Source: CAXMMR01 sp963692975 (GTDB taxonomy: Bacteria > Pseudomonadota > Alphaproteobacteria > Acetobacterales > Acetobacteraceae). Taken from it: DNA of 64,000 bases. The stretch covers positions 59,937 through 123,936 of the forward strand of contig CAXMMR010000027.1 of NCBI GenBank assembly GCA_963692975.2. Reading direction: 5' to 3'. Shown here in pieces: positions 51,654-60,602 of the stretch. The notes under the pieces are model-generated. The model did not search any database, was not told where the DNA came from, and saw nothing but the letters and a program-made list of their open reading frames with translations. A program made the position numbers and the translations under genes. Position 1 is the first letter of the stretch, and every line of letters begins with the position of its first letter.

Positions 51654-53027
51654 TCAATAAGGCCGCCGCTGCTGCTGCTTAGGCATCAATCCTGCCAGGC
51701 CGTGCCGCATCAGCCCCTTCTGCCCCAGCTTGTTCATCCGCTTCATCATCGTCGCCATGTCGTCGAACTGCCGCAGCAGCCGGTTGACCTCCTGCACCGT
51801 GCTGCCCGAGCCCGCCGCGATGCGCTTCTTCCGGCTCGCCTTGATCAGGTCCGGCGTGCGCCGCTCCTTGATCGTCATCGACGAGATGATCGCCGCCTGC
51901 TTCTTCAGCACCGTGGTGTCGAGGTTCGCGCCCTCGATCTGCTCCTTCAGCTTGCCCACCCCGGGCAGCATCCCCAGGATCCCCGACAGCGACCCCATCT
52001 TGCCGATCTGCCGCAGCTGCGCCGCATAATCCTCAAGGTCGAACGACCCCCGCATCATCTTGGTCGCGAGCTTTTCGGCCTCGACCTGGTCGATCGTCTC
52101 CGACGCCCGCTCGACCAAGCCGACGATGTCGCCCATGCCGAGGATGCGCCCGGCCACCCGCTCGGGGTGGAACTCCTCCAGCGCGTCGATCTTCTCGCCC
52201 GACCCGGTCAGCTTGATCGGCGCCCCGGTCACCTGCCGCATCGACAGCGCCGCCCCGCCGCGCGCGTCGCCATCCATCCGCGTCAGCACGATGCCGGTGA
52301 TGCCGAGCGCCTCGTTGAACGCCTGCGCCGTGTTCACCGCGTCCTGCCCGGTCATCGCGTCGACCACCAGCAGCGTCTCGCGCGGGTTGGTCTCGGCCCG
52401 GATCGCGGCCACCTCGTCCATCAGCGCCGCGTCGATCGACAGCCGCCCGGCCGTGTCCAGGATGACGACGTCAAACCCCTCGCGCCGCCCCGCCAGCATC
52501 GCCCGCTGGGCGATCTGCACCGGCCCCTCGCCCGCCACGATCGGCAGCGAGGCGACACCCGCTCGCTCGGCCAGCTGCGCCAGCTGCAGCTGCGCCGCCG
52601 GCCGCTGCGTATCCAGGCTCGCCAGCAACACCCGCTTGCGCTCGCGGCTCAGCAGCCGCAGCGCCAGCTTGCCGGACGTCGTTGTCTTGCCCGACCCCTG
52701 CAGTCCGACCATCAGGATCGGCACCGGCGGCGCCGCGGCGAGGTCAAGCGGCACTGCCCCCGCCCCGCCCAACGCCTCGACCAACACGTCGTTGACGATC
52801 TTGGCCATCTGCTGGCCAGGTGAAACCGCGTCCAGCACCTCGGCGCCGACCGCCCGGTCGCGCACGCCCTGGATGAAGAACTTCACCACCGGCAATGCGA
52901 CGTCCGCCTCGAGCAAGGCCAGCCGCACCTCGCGCAACGCCTCGACGACGTCGCCCTCCGACAACGCCCCGCGCCGCCGCAGCCCGTCAAACACCCCGGA
53001 AAGCTTGCCCGACAGCGCGTCGAACAT
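51654..53027 (-). CDS. ffh: Signal recognition particle protein Ffh
   Basis: 457 residues: N domain, G domain with GLQGSGKTTTSGKLA (P-loop), DTAGRL and TRMDGDARGGAALS, and a Met-rich M domain (MGDIVGL to GLMPKQQQ) that binds 4.5S RNA and signal peptides. The ATG at 53027 starts at MFDALSGKLSGVF. First gene of the rpsP-rimM-trmD-rplS cluster. Confidence 0.96.
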   Translation of the reverse strand: MFDALSGKLSGVFDGLRRRGALSEGDVVEALREVRLALLEADVALPVVKFFIQGVRDRAVGAEVLDAVSPGQQMAKIVNDVLVEALGGAGAVPLDLAAAPPVPILMVGLQGSGKTTTSGKLALRLLSRERKRVLLASLDTQRPAAQLQLAQLAERAGVASLPIVAGEGPVQIAQRAMLAGRREGFDVVILDTAGRLSIDAALMDEVAAIRAETNPRETLLVVDAMTGQDAVNTAQAFNEALGITGIVLTRMDGDARGGAALSMRQVTGAPIKLTGSGEKIDALEEFHPERVAGRILGMGDIVGLVERASETIDQVEAEKLATKMMRGSFDLEDYAAQLRQIGKMGSLSGILGMLPGVGKLKEQIEGANLDTTVLKKQAAIISSMTIKERRTPDLIKASRKKRIAAGSGSTVQEVNRLLRQFDDMATMMKRMNKLGQKGLMRHGLAGLMPKQQQRRPY

Positions 53028-53118
53028 CACACCACCCCAACGCACAACACGCCGCTGCGCGAACACTCGCGGAGCGGCGATGAGAGCTGGCCTTCTAGGC
53101 TAACCAACGTATCAAGAC

Positions 53119-53170
53119 AAGGCCAGAGGCTCTGCCTCTGGACTCCGCCGGGGCCTGAGGCTCCAGACGC
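53119..53170. repeat. Family A half-element
   Basis: AAGGCC, stem CCAGAGGC/GCCTCTGG, then a mismatched CGGGGCCT/AGGCTCC arm. It lies 12 bases before the stop of the coiled-coil gene; no inverted partner is seen on the gene's other side. Confidence 0.75.
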
Positions 53171-53181
53171 CCGTTACTCAA

Positions 53182-53463
53182 TCAGGCTGCTTCTGGCGGC
53201 TTCCGCAGGTCGTCGATGGCCTGTTCGGCGTTAGTTAGGCGACGGTGCAGCATCGTCGTCATTTCCAGCAGTTGCAGCGCGCTCTTATGCGCCGCCTGTG
53301 CAGCCCCGGTCACTAACCGAACATCCTCCCGGTCACGACTGGCAGCATCCTGCAACCGATCCATGCGAGCCATCATGTCAGTTCGAAGCTTGAGCATGAG
53401 CGCCTCTAACCGGTCAAAGCGCTCCCGCATCTCGTCAAACCGCTTCCGAGTCTCGTCGTCCAC
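53182..53463 (-). CDS. Small coiled-coil protein
   Basis: 93 residues, highly charged with heptad-like spacing (RKRFDEMRERFDRLEALMLKLRTDMMARMDRLQD), so a helical coiled coil is likely. No signal or membrane segment. Not recognised as a family. G+C appears lower than in the flanking ffh and infC genes. Confidence 0.55.
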   Translation of the reverse strand: MDDETRKRFDEMRERFDRLEALMLKLRTDMMARMDRLQDAASRDREDVRLVTGAAQAAHKSALQLLEMTTMLHRRLTNAEQAIDDLRKPPEAA

Positions 53464-53501
53464 CGCCTCCCCCCATCACCGCCAGGTCGATCGCCCGCTG
53501 A

Positions 53502-54023
53502 CTACCTTGGCGACAGCACCATGATCATCTGCCGGTTCTCCATACGCGGCATCTGCTCGACCTTTGTCTGCTCGTCGAGCTCCACCCGGATCCGCTCCAG
53601 CACCTTGATGCCCAGATCCTGGTGCGCCATCTCCCGGCCCCGGAACCGCAACGTCACCTTGACCTTGTCGCCCTCGCCGATGAACGACTTCATCGCCCGC
53701 ATCTTAACCTGGTAATCATTCTCGTCGATATTCGGACGAACCTTGACTTCCTTGATCTCAATGACCTTCTGCTTCTTCTTGGCCTCGTTCTTCTTTTTCT
53801 GCTGCTCGTACTTGAACTTGCCATAGTCGAGGATCTTGACCACCGGCGGATCGGCGTTCGGACTGATCTCCAGCAAATCGAGCCCGACGGCATAGGCACG
53901 CAGGATGGCGTCGCGCGCGCTCATCACGCCCTGCATCTCGCCCTCCTCGTCGATCAGCCGAACTTGCGGAACCCGGATGTCCTCGTTCACGCGTGGGCCG
54001 TCCCGGCTCGGGGCTGCCTGCAT
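53502..54023 (-). CDS. infC: Translation initiation factor IF-3
   Basis: 173 residues from ATG 54023. GPRVNEDIRVPQVRLIDEEGEMQGVM, the Lys-rich linker KFKYEQQKKKNEAKKKQKVIEIKEVKVRPNIDENDY and the C-terminal FRGREMAHQDLG are typical. An in-frame ATA at 54038 has a better-placed Shine-Dalgarno (AGGAG, six bases) than the ATG. infC genes often use rare starts for autoregulation, so ATA is a real alternative. Downstream of thrS. Confidence 0.93.
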   Translation of the reverse strand: MQAAPSRDGPRVNEDIRVPQVRLIDEEGEMQGVMSARDAILRAYAVGLDLLEISPNADPPVVKILDYGKFKYEQQKKKNEAKKKQKVIEIKEVKVRPNIDENDYQVKMRAMKSFIGEGDKVKVTLRFRGREMAHQDLGIKVLERIRVELDEQTKVEQMPRMENRQMIMVLSPR

Positions 54024-54099
54024 CGGTCCTCTGGCTATGGAACTCTCCTGTCCTCGTTGAAACGCAGCACCAAACGGCGAGGGCCAGCCCCGATCACCC

Positions 54100-56061
54100 T
54101 CACGCCGAAGCGGGAGCGACCATGGGCCGGCCAGACGCAGCCTGAATGTCGGGCGCCGCCGCCTCGGCTGCAAGCGCGGTGACGCACTCGTCAAATGATA
54201 CCACAACCTGCTCGCCGCTGCCCAGCCGCCTGATCGCGACCGTGCGCTGCTCCGCCTCGCGCCGCCCCACCACCGCAATCACCGGCACATGCGCCACGCT
54301 GTGCTCGCGTATCTTGGCGTTGATCTTCTCGTTCCTGAGGTCCGTGCGGGCTGAAAGCCCGGCCGCCCGCATCGCCGCCGCCAGCTCCTCCGCATAGCCG
54401 TTCGCGTCCGAGACAATAGAGGCAACCACCACCGGAACCGGCGCCAGCCACAGCGGAAACCGCCCGGCATACTGCTCGATCAAGATGCCGAGAAACCGTT
54501 CGAAGCTGCCCAGGATCGCCCGGTGCAGCATTACCGGCCGCCGCTTGCCCCCGTCTTCGGCGACATACTCCGCGTCCAGCCGCGCCGGCAGCACGTAGTC
54601 GACCTGCAGCGTCCCGCACTGCCAGTCCCGCCCAATCGCGTCGCGCAGCACGAACTCGAGCTTCGGCCCGTAGAACGCCCCCTCGCCCGGGTTCAGCTCG
54701 TACTCAACCCCCGCCAGCCGGCACGCCTCGCGCAACGAAGCCTCCGCCCGATCCCAGTCCGCCTCCTCGCCGGCGCGAACCTCCGGCCGGTCGGCAAACT
54801 TCACCCGGAACTCCGGAAAGCCGAAATCCGCATACACCTGCGCCAGCAAGGCCACGAAACGCGCCGTCTCCTCCGCCACCTGGTCCTCGGTGCAGAAAAT
54901 ATGCGCATCGTCCTGAGTGAACGCCCGCACCCGCATCAGCCCATGCAGCGCCCCGGACGGCTCATACCGGTGGCAAGCCCCGAACTCCGCCATCCGCCAC
55001 GGCAGCTCGCGATACGACCGCAAGCCATGCCGGAAGATCTGCACATGGCACGGGCAGTTCATCGGCTTGAGCGCCAGCGACGTCTCCTCATCCTCCACGC
55101 TGGCCACGAACATGTGCTCGCGATAGTTCTCCCAATGCCCCGACCGCTCCCACAGCGAGCGGTCCACCAGCTGCGGCGTCCGCACCTCGTCATACCCCGC
55201 CGCGTCCAGCCGCCGCCGCATATAGGCCTCGCAGGTCCGATACAGCTGCCATCCCTTCGGATGCCAGAACACCGAGCCCACCGCCTCCTCCTGGAAATGG
55301 AACAGATCCATCTCCCGCCCGATCCGCCGATGGTCGCGCCGCTCCGCCTCCTCAAGCTGATGCAGATACGCCGCCAGCTCCTTCGCATCCCGCCACGCCG
55401 TGCCGTAGATCCGGCTCAGCATCGCGTTGCGGTGGTCGCCCCGCCAATACGCCCCCGCAACCTTCATCAGCTTGAAGCCGGCGCCCACATCGCCCGTCGA
55501 GCGCAGATGCGGCCCACGGCACAAATCCAGCCACTCGCCCTGCCGATACACCGAAATCGTCTCCGAACCCGGCAAGTCCCGGATCAACTCCGCCTTGTAA
55601 CGCTCCCCCCGCGCCTCGAAAAACCCGATCGCCTCCTCACGCCCCCACTCCTCGCGCTCAAACGCCGCGTCCCGCGCCACGATCTCCCGCATTCGCGCCT
55701 CGATCGCCGGCAAATCCTCCACCGTGAACGGCTCGTTGCGGGCAAAATCGTAGTAGAACCCGTTCTCGATCGCCGGCCCGATCGTCACCTGCGTGCCCGG
55801 ATGGAGCGACTGCACCGCCTCCGCCAACACATGCGCCGCATCGTGCCGGATCATCCCCAACGCCGCCTCGTCGCGCCGCGTCACAAACGTCACCGAAGCA
55901 TCCCGCTCAATGACCCGCGACAGATCCTGCAACGCCCCGTCGACCGTCATCGCCAACGCCGCCCGCGCCAGCCCCGGCCCGATCGCCGCCGCCACCACAG
56001 CACCCGTCACCGGCCCGTCAAACGACCGCACCGACCCGTCCGGCAGCGTCACGTCAGGCAT
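54100..56061 (-). CDS. thrS: Threonine-tRNA ligase
   Basis: 653 residues, class II synthetase. TGS-like N-terminal domain, editing domain with HDAAHVLAEAVQ (HxxxH), catalytic motifs 2 and 3 (FGACHRYEPSGALHGLMRVRAFTQDDAHIFC, PVMLHRAILGSFERFLGILIE) and a C-terminal anticodon domain. Zinc ligands C (NCPC) and H present. ATG 56061 with GGAG seven bases upstream; precedes infC as usual. Confidence 0.96.
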   Translation of the reverse strand: MPDVTLPDGSVRSFDGPVTGAVVAAAIGPGLARAALAMTVDGALQDLSRVIERDASVTFVTRRDEAALGMIRHDAAHVLAEAVQSLHPGTQVTIGPAIENGFYYDFARNEPFTVEDLPAIEARMREIVARDAAFEREEWGREEAIGFFEARGERYKAELIRDLPGSETISVYRQGEWLDLCRGPHLRSTGDVGAGFKLMKVAGAYWRGDHRNAMLSRIYGTAWRDAKELAAYLHQLEEAERRDHRRIGREMDLFHFQEEAVGSVFWHPKGWQLYRTCEAYMRRRLDAAGYDEVRTPQLVDRSLWERSGHWENYREHMFVASVEDEETSLALKPMNCPCHVQIFRHGLRSYRELPWRMAEFGACHRYEPSGALHGLMRVRAFTQDDAHIFCTEDQVAEETARFVALLAQVYADFGFPEFRVKFADRPEVRAGEEADWDRAEASLREACRLAGVEYELNPGEGAFYGPKLEFVLRDAIGRDWQCGTLQVDYVLPARLDAEYVAEDGGKRRPVMLHRAILGSFERFLGILIEQYAGRFPLWLAPVPVVVASIVSDANGYAEELAAAMRAAGLSARTDLRNEKINAKIREHSVAHVPVIAVVGRREAEQRTVAIRRLGSGEQVVVSFDECVTALAAEAAAPDIQAASGRPMVAPASA

Positions 56062-56120
56062 CAGCAAACTCCAGCGCCAAAAGCGCTCGTCTATGGGTTA
56101 AGCGAGGGCAAGGGAAGGAT

Positions 56121-56322
56121 AAGGCAAGGGGCTTTGCCCCTTGACCCCATCAAAGGCGGAGCCTTTGAAATCCATTAATCATTCATGTTTTTACGGCAAA
56201 GTCAGCGGCGGGACAGTTAGAATTGATCGGCTTTGCCAAGCAAGAAACGCTCGTCCAGTCTCCAAACGAATGGGGTCTGGGGCCGCGGGCCCCAGCGGGT
56301 CGAGGGCAGAGCCCTCGCCTTG
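56121..56322. repeat. Family A repeat, full long copy
   Basis: Stems CAAGGGGC/GCCCCTTG, AAAGGC/GCCTTT, CTGGGGCC/GGCCCCAG and CGAGGGC/GCCCTCG with core GGCTTTGCCAAGC. Between thrS and the GT9 gene. Confidence 0.9.
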
Positions 56323-56329
56323 CTTTGCC

Positions 56330-57220
56330 TTACGGCAGCGCCGCCGCAACCCGCTCCACCGGCAAATCCGCCAGATCCGGCTCCCGCACGATGGTGACCC
56401 GCCCCGCCGGCGCCGTCAGGTCCGGATCGCTCTCCGCCGAGAACAGCACCACGCAGCGGCACCCCATTGCCGCCGCCAGGTGCATCGGCCCGGTGTCGTT
56501 GCCGACCGCGAGCACCGCCCGCGAGGCGAGGCCCGCGAGGTCGAACAGCGAGGTGCGCCCGGTCAGGTCGCGCGCCTCCGGGCAGGCGGCGATGATCGAG
56601 CGCGCCAGCGGCCCCTCGGCGGTGGCGCCGACCACCACCGGCGCGATGCCGCGCCCGGCCAGCGCCCGGGCGAGCTCGCCGAACCGGGTCTCCGGCCAGC
56701 GCTTGCGCGGCCGGTGCGGCGCCGCGCCCGGCGCCAGCAGCGCGTAGGGTGCGGCGATCGCCTGCCCACCCTCGCGCAGCCAACCGAGGTCGGGGCGCGG
56801 AATGTCGATGATGCCGGTGACCATGAGCTGCTCGCGCTGCCGCTCAAGCGTATGCATCGCGTCGCGTCCGGGGTTGGCGTGCGGATGCGAGGCGCCGCGC
56901 GCGACGCCCGACCAGGGCGGCCGCCCGGCGAGCTGGTGGTAGCGCGAGGAGCGGCTGGAGGTCTGCAGGTCGTAGATGAAATCGTGCCCGCGCAGCTGCC
57001 GGCGCAGGCGGGCGATGCCGCGCACATCCCACCAGGCCGGCCGCGTATCCACCTCGACGGTGTCGAACCACGGGCTGCGCCGTCCGAGCTCGGCGAACGG
57101 CGCCGTGGTCAGCAGGGTGATGTGGGCGTGAATGTCGTGCGCGCGGATCGCCGCAAAGGCGCGAAACGCCAGCACGAAATCGCCCATGGCGCCGAGCTTG
57201 ATGACCAGGATGCGCGTCAC
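56330..57220 (-). CDS. Glycosyltransferase family 9 (heptosyltransferase-like)
   Basis: 296 residues. ILVIKLGAMGDFVLAFRAFAAIRAH is the GT9 start, LLAPGAAPHRPRKRWPETRFGELA the donor region and AVGNDTGPMHLAAAMGCRCVVLFSAESDP the conserved end. It probably adds a heptose or related sugar to the lipopolysaccharide core. Followed (minus strand) by thrS; preceded by a GT4 gene 41 bases upstream. Confidence 0.88.
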   Translation of the reverse strand: MTRILVIKLGAMGDFVLAFRAFAAIRAHDIHAHITLLTTAPFAELGRRSPWFDTVEVDTRPAWWDVRGIARLRRQLRGHDFIYDLQTSSRSSRYHQLAGRPPWSGVARGASHPHANPGRDAMHTLERQREQLMVTGIIDIPRPDLGWLREGGQAIAAPYALLAPGAAPHRPRKRWPETRFGELARALAGRGIAPVVVGATAEGPLARSIIAACPEARDLTGRTSLFDLAGLASRAVLAVGNDTGPMHLAAAMGCRCVVLFSAESDPDLTAPAGRVTIVREPDLADLPVERVAAALP

Positions 57221-57261
57221 GACTGCATCTTAGGCAACATCGCCGCGCCCGTAAGGGGCCG

Positions 57262-58416
57262 TTACGATAAAACCTCGCGATAGACATCGAGCGTCGCCTG
57301 CTGCATCGCCGCGGTGGTGAACTGCGCCAGCACGGCGCTGCGGCAGCGCTCGGCCAGCGCCACCCGCTCGAGCGGCGCCAGGTCCAGCGCCTCGCCCAGC
57401 GCCTCGGCCAGCGCCGGCGCGTCGCCTGGCGGCACCAGCCAGCCGGTGATCCCGGCCCGGATCGTCTCGGCAGCCCCGCCATGGTCGGTCGCGACAACCG
57501 GGCAGCCCATCGCCTGCGCCTCCACCACCACCCGGCCGAACGGCTCGGGCCGCAGCGAGGCGCTGACTACGACGTCCGCAAGCAGCAGCGCCACCGGCAT
57601 GTCGGCGCAGTGCCCGGCCATGACGATGCGCGCCGCAAGCCCCGCCGCCGCCGCCTGCTGCGCCAGCCGCGCAACCAGCGGCTCATGCCCGTCGAGCTCT
57701 CCCACGAAGACCGCGACGACGTCCTCGTCGCCGAGCAGCGCCAGCGCCTCGATCAGCGTCGCATGACCCTTCCAGGCGGACAGCCGCCCCGGCAGCATCA
57801 CCACCCGCCGGTCCGGCGCCAGATGCCAGCTCCGACGCAGCGCCTCCACCCGCGCCGGCGCCACCGCGGCGGGGTCAAACACCGCCACGTCGACGCCACG
57901 CGGGATCACCCGCAGCCGTGCCGGCCCGACACCGTGCCGGCTCGCCACCTGCCGGGCGACGAAGTGGCTGATGGCGATCACCCGCTCGCCTTTGCACAGC
58001 ACCGAGTTCCAGATCCGCTTGCCCGGCCACTCCTCGCCGTGCACGCCATGCCAGGTGGTGACGAAGTGCACCTCGGCGCCGCCCGCCGCGAGCGACCGCC
58101 AGCCGAGCCAGGCCGCCCAGGCCGGCGCGCGCGAGCGGGCATGGATCAGCCGCACCCCCTCGCGCCGCGCGAGGAGCGCCAGCCGCCTCGCATTGGCCGC
58201 GATCCGCCACGGCGTCTTGCCGGCGAGCGGCAGGACGACATGCACGCCGCCGGCTGCCACCACCTCCTCGACCATCCGCCCGCCGGCGCTGGCGACCAGC
58301 GCCCGCCCGCCGGCGCCCACGATCGCCCGGACCATCTCGACCGTGCCGCGCTCCACCCCGCCGGTCTGCAGCCTGGGCAGCACCTGCAGCACGACCAGGT
58401 CGGGATCACTCGGCAT
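57262..58416 (-). CDS. Glycosyltransferase family 4
   Basis: 384 residues, GT-B fold. Acceptor domain VLQVLPRLQTGGVERGTVEM and HARSRAPAWAAWL; donor domain VVMLPGRLSAWKGHATLIEA, then ASLRPEPFGRVVVEAQAMGCPVVATDHGGAAETI with the E-x7-E motif. Likely acts with the GT9 gene in lipopolysaccharide core synthesis. Confidence 0.88.
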   Translation of the reverse strand: MPSDPDLVVLQVLPRLQTGGVERGTVEMVRAIVGAGGRALVASAGGRMVEEVVAAGGVHVVLPLAGKTPWRIAANARRLALLARREGVRLIHARSRAPAWAAWLGWRSLAAGGAEVHFVTTWHGVHGEEWPGKRIWNSVLCKGERVIAISHFVARQVASRHGVGPARLRVIPRGVDVAVFDPAAVAPARVEALRRSWHLAPDRRVVMLPGRLSAWKGHATLIEALALLGDEDVVAVFVGELDGHEPLVARLAQQAAAAGLAARIVMAGHCADMPVALLLADVVVSASLRPEPFGRVVVEAQAMGCPVVATDHGGAAETIRAGITGWLVPPGDAPALAEALGEALDLAPLERVALAERCRSAVLAQFTTAAMQQATLDVYREVLS

Positions 58417-58785
58417 GACCCGAGCCTAGCACGCAGCGTGCAGAGGCCCCGCCCATCGTCCACGCCATCCAAAACAGTTGAGACGACCATCCCGGATGGT
58501 CAGCATGGCGTCGTGACAAAGGGCAATGCCGCGTCCAAACACGACAGACACGCGATATCAATATGTTACCGCAATCTTGCCTATAGGCAAGAATTTCATC
58601 GGCAGGGCATGACAGGTTGGCCTCTAAATTGGTCGTCAGACGTTCTACATCTTGAGGTCATCTGGTTGAGGGCGTCTGGGGCACGCATTCCTACAAGCAT
58701 GGACGTAGGTCAGCCTATTGTGCCAGATGCGTCTGTATATCCTGGTGACGCAGCTCGCGCGTTCGGCCAGGACGGAGGGACACGG
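58417..58785. other. Divergent intergenic region between GT4 and TauE genes
   Basis: 369 bases, noticeably A/T-richer than the genome. Contains the perfect palindrome at 58575-58592. No family A or B repeat and no gene seen. It must hold promoters in both directions. Confidence 0.6.
58575..58592. promoter_or_regulatory. 18-bp perfect palindrome TCTTGCCTATAGGCAAGA
   Basis: About 195 bases upstream of the TauE-type gene. Its core TCTTGCCT..AGGCAAGA matches the palindrome at 4964-4987. Operator role inferred. Confidence 0.5.
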
Positions 58786-59562
58786 ATGCTCGCCGCGTTG
58801 AACCCCGCCTACTCCGTCTCAGGCTTCGCCGTCGGCCTGCTGGTCGGCCTCACCGGCGTCGGCGGCGGTTCGCTGATGACGCCGCTGCTGGTGCTGCTGT
58901 TCGGCATCCATCCCAGCACCGCCGTCGGCACCGACCTGCTCTACGCCGCGGTCACCAAAAGTGTCGGCACCGCGGTGCACAGCGCGCATCGCTCGGTCGA
59001 TTGGGCCATCGTCCGGCGCCTGGCCAGCGGCAGCATTCCGGCCACCGCAATCACCATCGTCCTGCTATCGCGCAGCGGCGGCAACGACGGTCACGCCCAC
59101 CTGATCTCGGTGGTGCTCGGCTGCGCCCTGGTGCTCACAGCCTTCTCGCTGTTCTTCCGCCGCCAGATCATGGCCGTGGCGTCGCGCTTCTCGCCCGGCC
59201 AACCGCGTCATCCCGTCTTCTGGACGGTCGTCGTCGGCGCCGGCCTCGGCGTGCTGGTCAGCCTCTCCTCGGTCGGCGCCGGCGCGCTCGGCGTCACCGC
59301 GCTGATCCTGCTCTACCCCACCATCAGCACCGTCCGCCTGGTCGGCTCGGACATCGCCCATGCAGTGCCGCTCACCCTTATCGCCGGCCTCGGCCATTGG
59401 TATTTCGGCTCGGTCGACCTGCCCCTGCTCGGCTCGCTGCTGGTCGGCTCGATCCCCGGCATCATCCTGGGCAGCCTGCTCGCCACACGGGTGCCCGAAC
59501 TCGTCCTCCGCCCCATGCTGGCCTGCACTCTGCTCCTAGTCGGCAGCCGCCTGGTGACATGA
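58786..59562 (+). CDS. TauE/SafE-family sulfite/anion exporter
   Basis: 258 residues with about eight membrane segments and the two family repeats: GFAVGLLVGLTGVGGGSLMTPLLVLLFGI...STAVGTDLLYAAVTKSVG and the later LGVLVSLSSVGAGALGVTALILLYP...TVRLVGSDIAHAVPLT. The family moves sulfite, sulfoacetate or other organosulfur anions; the substrate here is unknown. GGAGGGA precedes the ATG at 58786. Upstream in-frame sequence is antisense to GT4. Confidence 0.88.
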   Translation: MLAALNPAYSVSGFAVGLLVGLTGVGGGSLMTPLLVLLFGIHPSTAVGTDLLYAAVTKSVGTAVHSAHRSVDWAIVRRLASGSIPATAITIVLLSRSGGNDGHAHLISVVLGCALVLTAFSLFFRRQIMAVASRFSPGQPRHPVFWTVVVGAGLGVLVSLSSVGAGALGVTALILLYPTISTVRLVGSDIAHAVPLTLIAGLGHWYFGSVDLPLLGSLLVGSIPGIILGSLLATRVPELVLRPMLACTLLLVGSRLVT

Positions 59563-59567
59563 GGACG

Positions 59568-59803
59568 GAAGCCCAGGGGCTTTGCCCCTGGACCCCATTA
59601 AAGGCGAAGCCTTTAAAATCCATTCGTTATTCCTGCCATACGGCGACTTTCGCGGCGTGGGATACCGGGAATGGATGGCTCCGCCAAGCAAGAAAGAGCC
59701 CATCGAAACTCCGACGAATGCAGGTCTGGGGGCGCCGCCCCCAGCGTCGGGACCCATCGCACGTGTGCGATGGGCGCCCGGTCCAGGGCAGAGCCCTGGC
59801 CTT
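59568..59803. repeat. Family A repeat, longest copy
   Basis: Stems CCAGGGGC/GCCCCTGG, AAAGGCGAAGCCTTT, core GGCTCCGCCAAGC, CTGGGGGC/GCCCCCAG, extra palindrome CCCATCGCAC/GTGCGATGGG, and CCAGGGC/GCCCTGG. Starts six bases after the TauE stop. Confidence 0.9.
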
Positions 59804-59828
59804 TCTTCCTTTTTGGCGGACTGCTCAC

Positions 59829-60602
59829 ATGACCTTGCTAGACCGAGGCGACGGCATCCGCCTTGCCTACGACCTTCAGCCCGGCGACGGCCCGGCGATC
59901 GTCTTCCTGCCCGGCCTGCGCAGCGACAGGAGCGGCGACAAGGCCACCGCACTGGCCGCGCATGCCCTCGCCCGCGGCTGGCTGCTGCTCCGGCTCGACT
60001 ACTCCGGCCATGGCGAGAGCGACGGCCGCTTCGAGGATGGCACGATCGGCCGCTGGCGCGACGACGCCCTGTTGCTCATCGACCGCCTGCTGCCAGGCGG
60101 CCCGCTGCTCCTCGTCGGCTCGTCGATGGGCGGCTGGCTCGCCCTGCTCATCGCCCTCGCCCGCCCCGAGCGCGTCGCCGGCCTCGTCGGCATCGCCGCC
60201 GCGCCCGACTTCACCGAGACCCTGCTCTGGGCCGACCTCGACCCGGCGTCGCGCGGAAAACTGCTGGCGGACGGCGTGATCCATCTCGACAGCGCCTATG
60301 GCGAGCCTCTTCCGGTCACCCGTGCGCTGGTCAAGGACGGCCGCCGCCACTGCCTGCTCGGAAGCGCGATCCCGATCCGCTGCCCGGTGCGGCTGCTGCA
60401 GGGCCAGCGCGACGAGCAAGTGTCCTGGCGCACCGCCCTCACCCTGGCCGACCGCCTCACCGGCGCCGACGTCGCGGTGACGCTGATCAAGGACGGCGAC
60501 CACCGCCTCTCCCGCCCGCAGGATCTTGCGGTATTTCACGCAATCCTCGATCAGCTGCTGCCCGCCTCCTCGTCCAGCACCCCGCGCAGCCCCTCGCGGT
60601 AG
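59829..60602 (+). CDS. Alpha/beta hydrolase
   Basis: 257 residues. Strand-oxyanion region IVFLPGLRSDRSGDKA, LRLDYSGHGESDG, nucleophile elbow VGSSMGGW (Ser), then LQGQRDEQVSW (Asp) and DGDHRLSRPQD (His). A serine hydrolase of esterase or lipase type; substrate unknown. The 3' end overlaps the convergent epimerase gene by 52 bases, and the codons for LAVF carry the shared 14-mer. Confidence 0.85.
   Translation: MTLLDRGDGIRLAYDLQPGDGPAIVFLPGLRSDRSGDKATALAAHALARGWLLLRLDYSGHGESDGRFEDGTIGRWRDDALLLIDRLLPGGPLLLVGSSMGGWLALLIALARPERVAGLVGIAAAPDFTETLLWADLDPASRGKLLADGVIHLDSAYGEPLPVTRALVKDGRRHCLLGSAIPIRCPVRLLQGQRDEQVSWRTALTLADRLTGADVAVTLIKDGDHRLSRPQDLAVFHAILDQLLPASSSSTPRSPSR
60524..60537 (+). other. Shared 14-mer TCTTGCGGTATTTC inside the hydrolase gene
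   Basis: Encodes LAVF with rare codons near the C terminus. Identical to 5071-5084 and 12089-12102. Confidence 0.5.

Noticed and set aside
57481..58785. In-frame upstream extension of the TauE-type gene
   Set aside because: Mostly antisense to the GT4 gene; ATG 58786 has a strong Shine-Dalgarno and begins the membrane domain.
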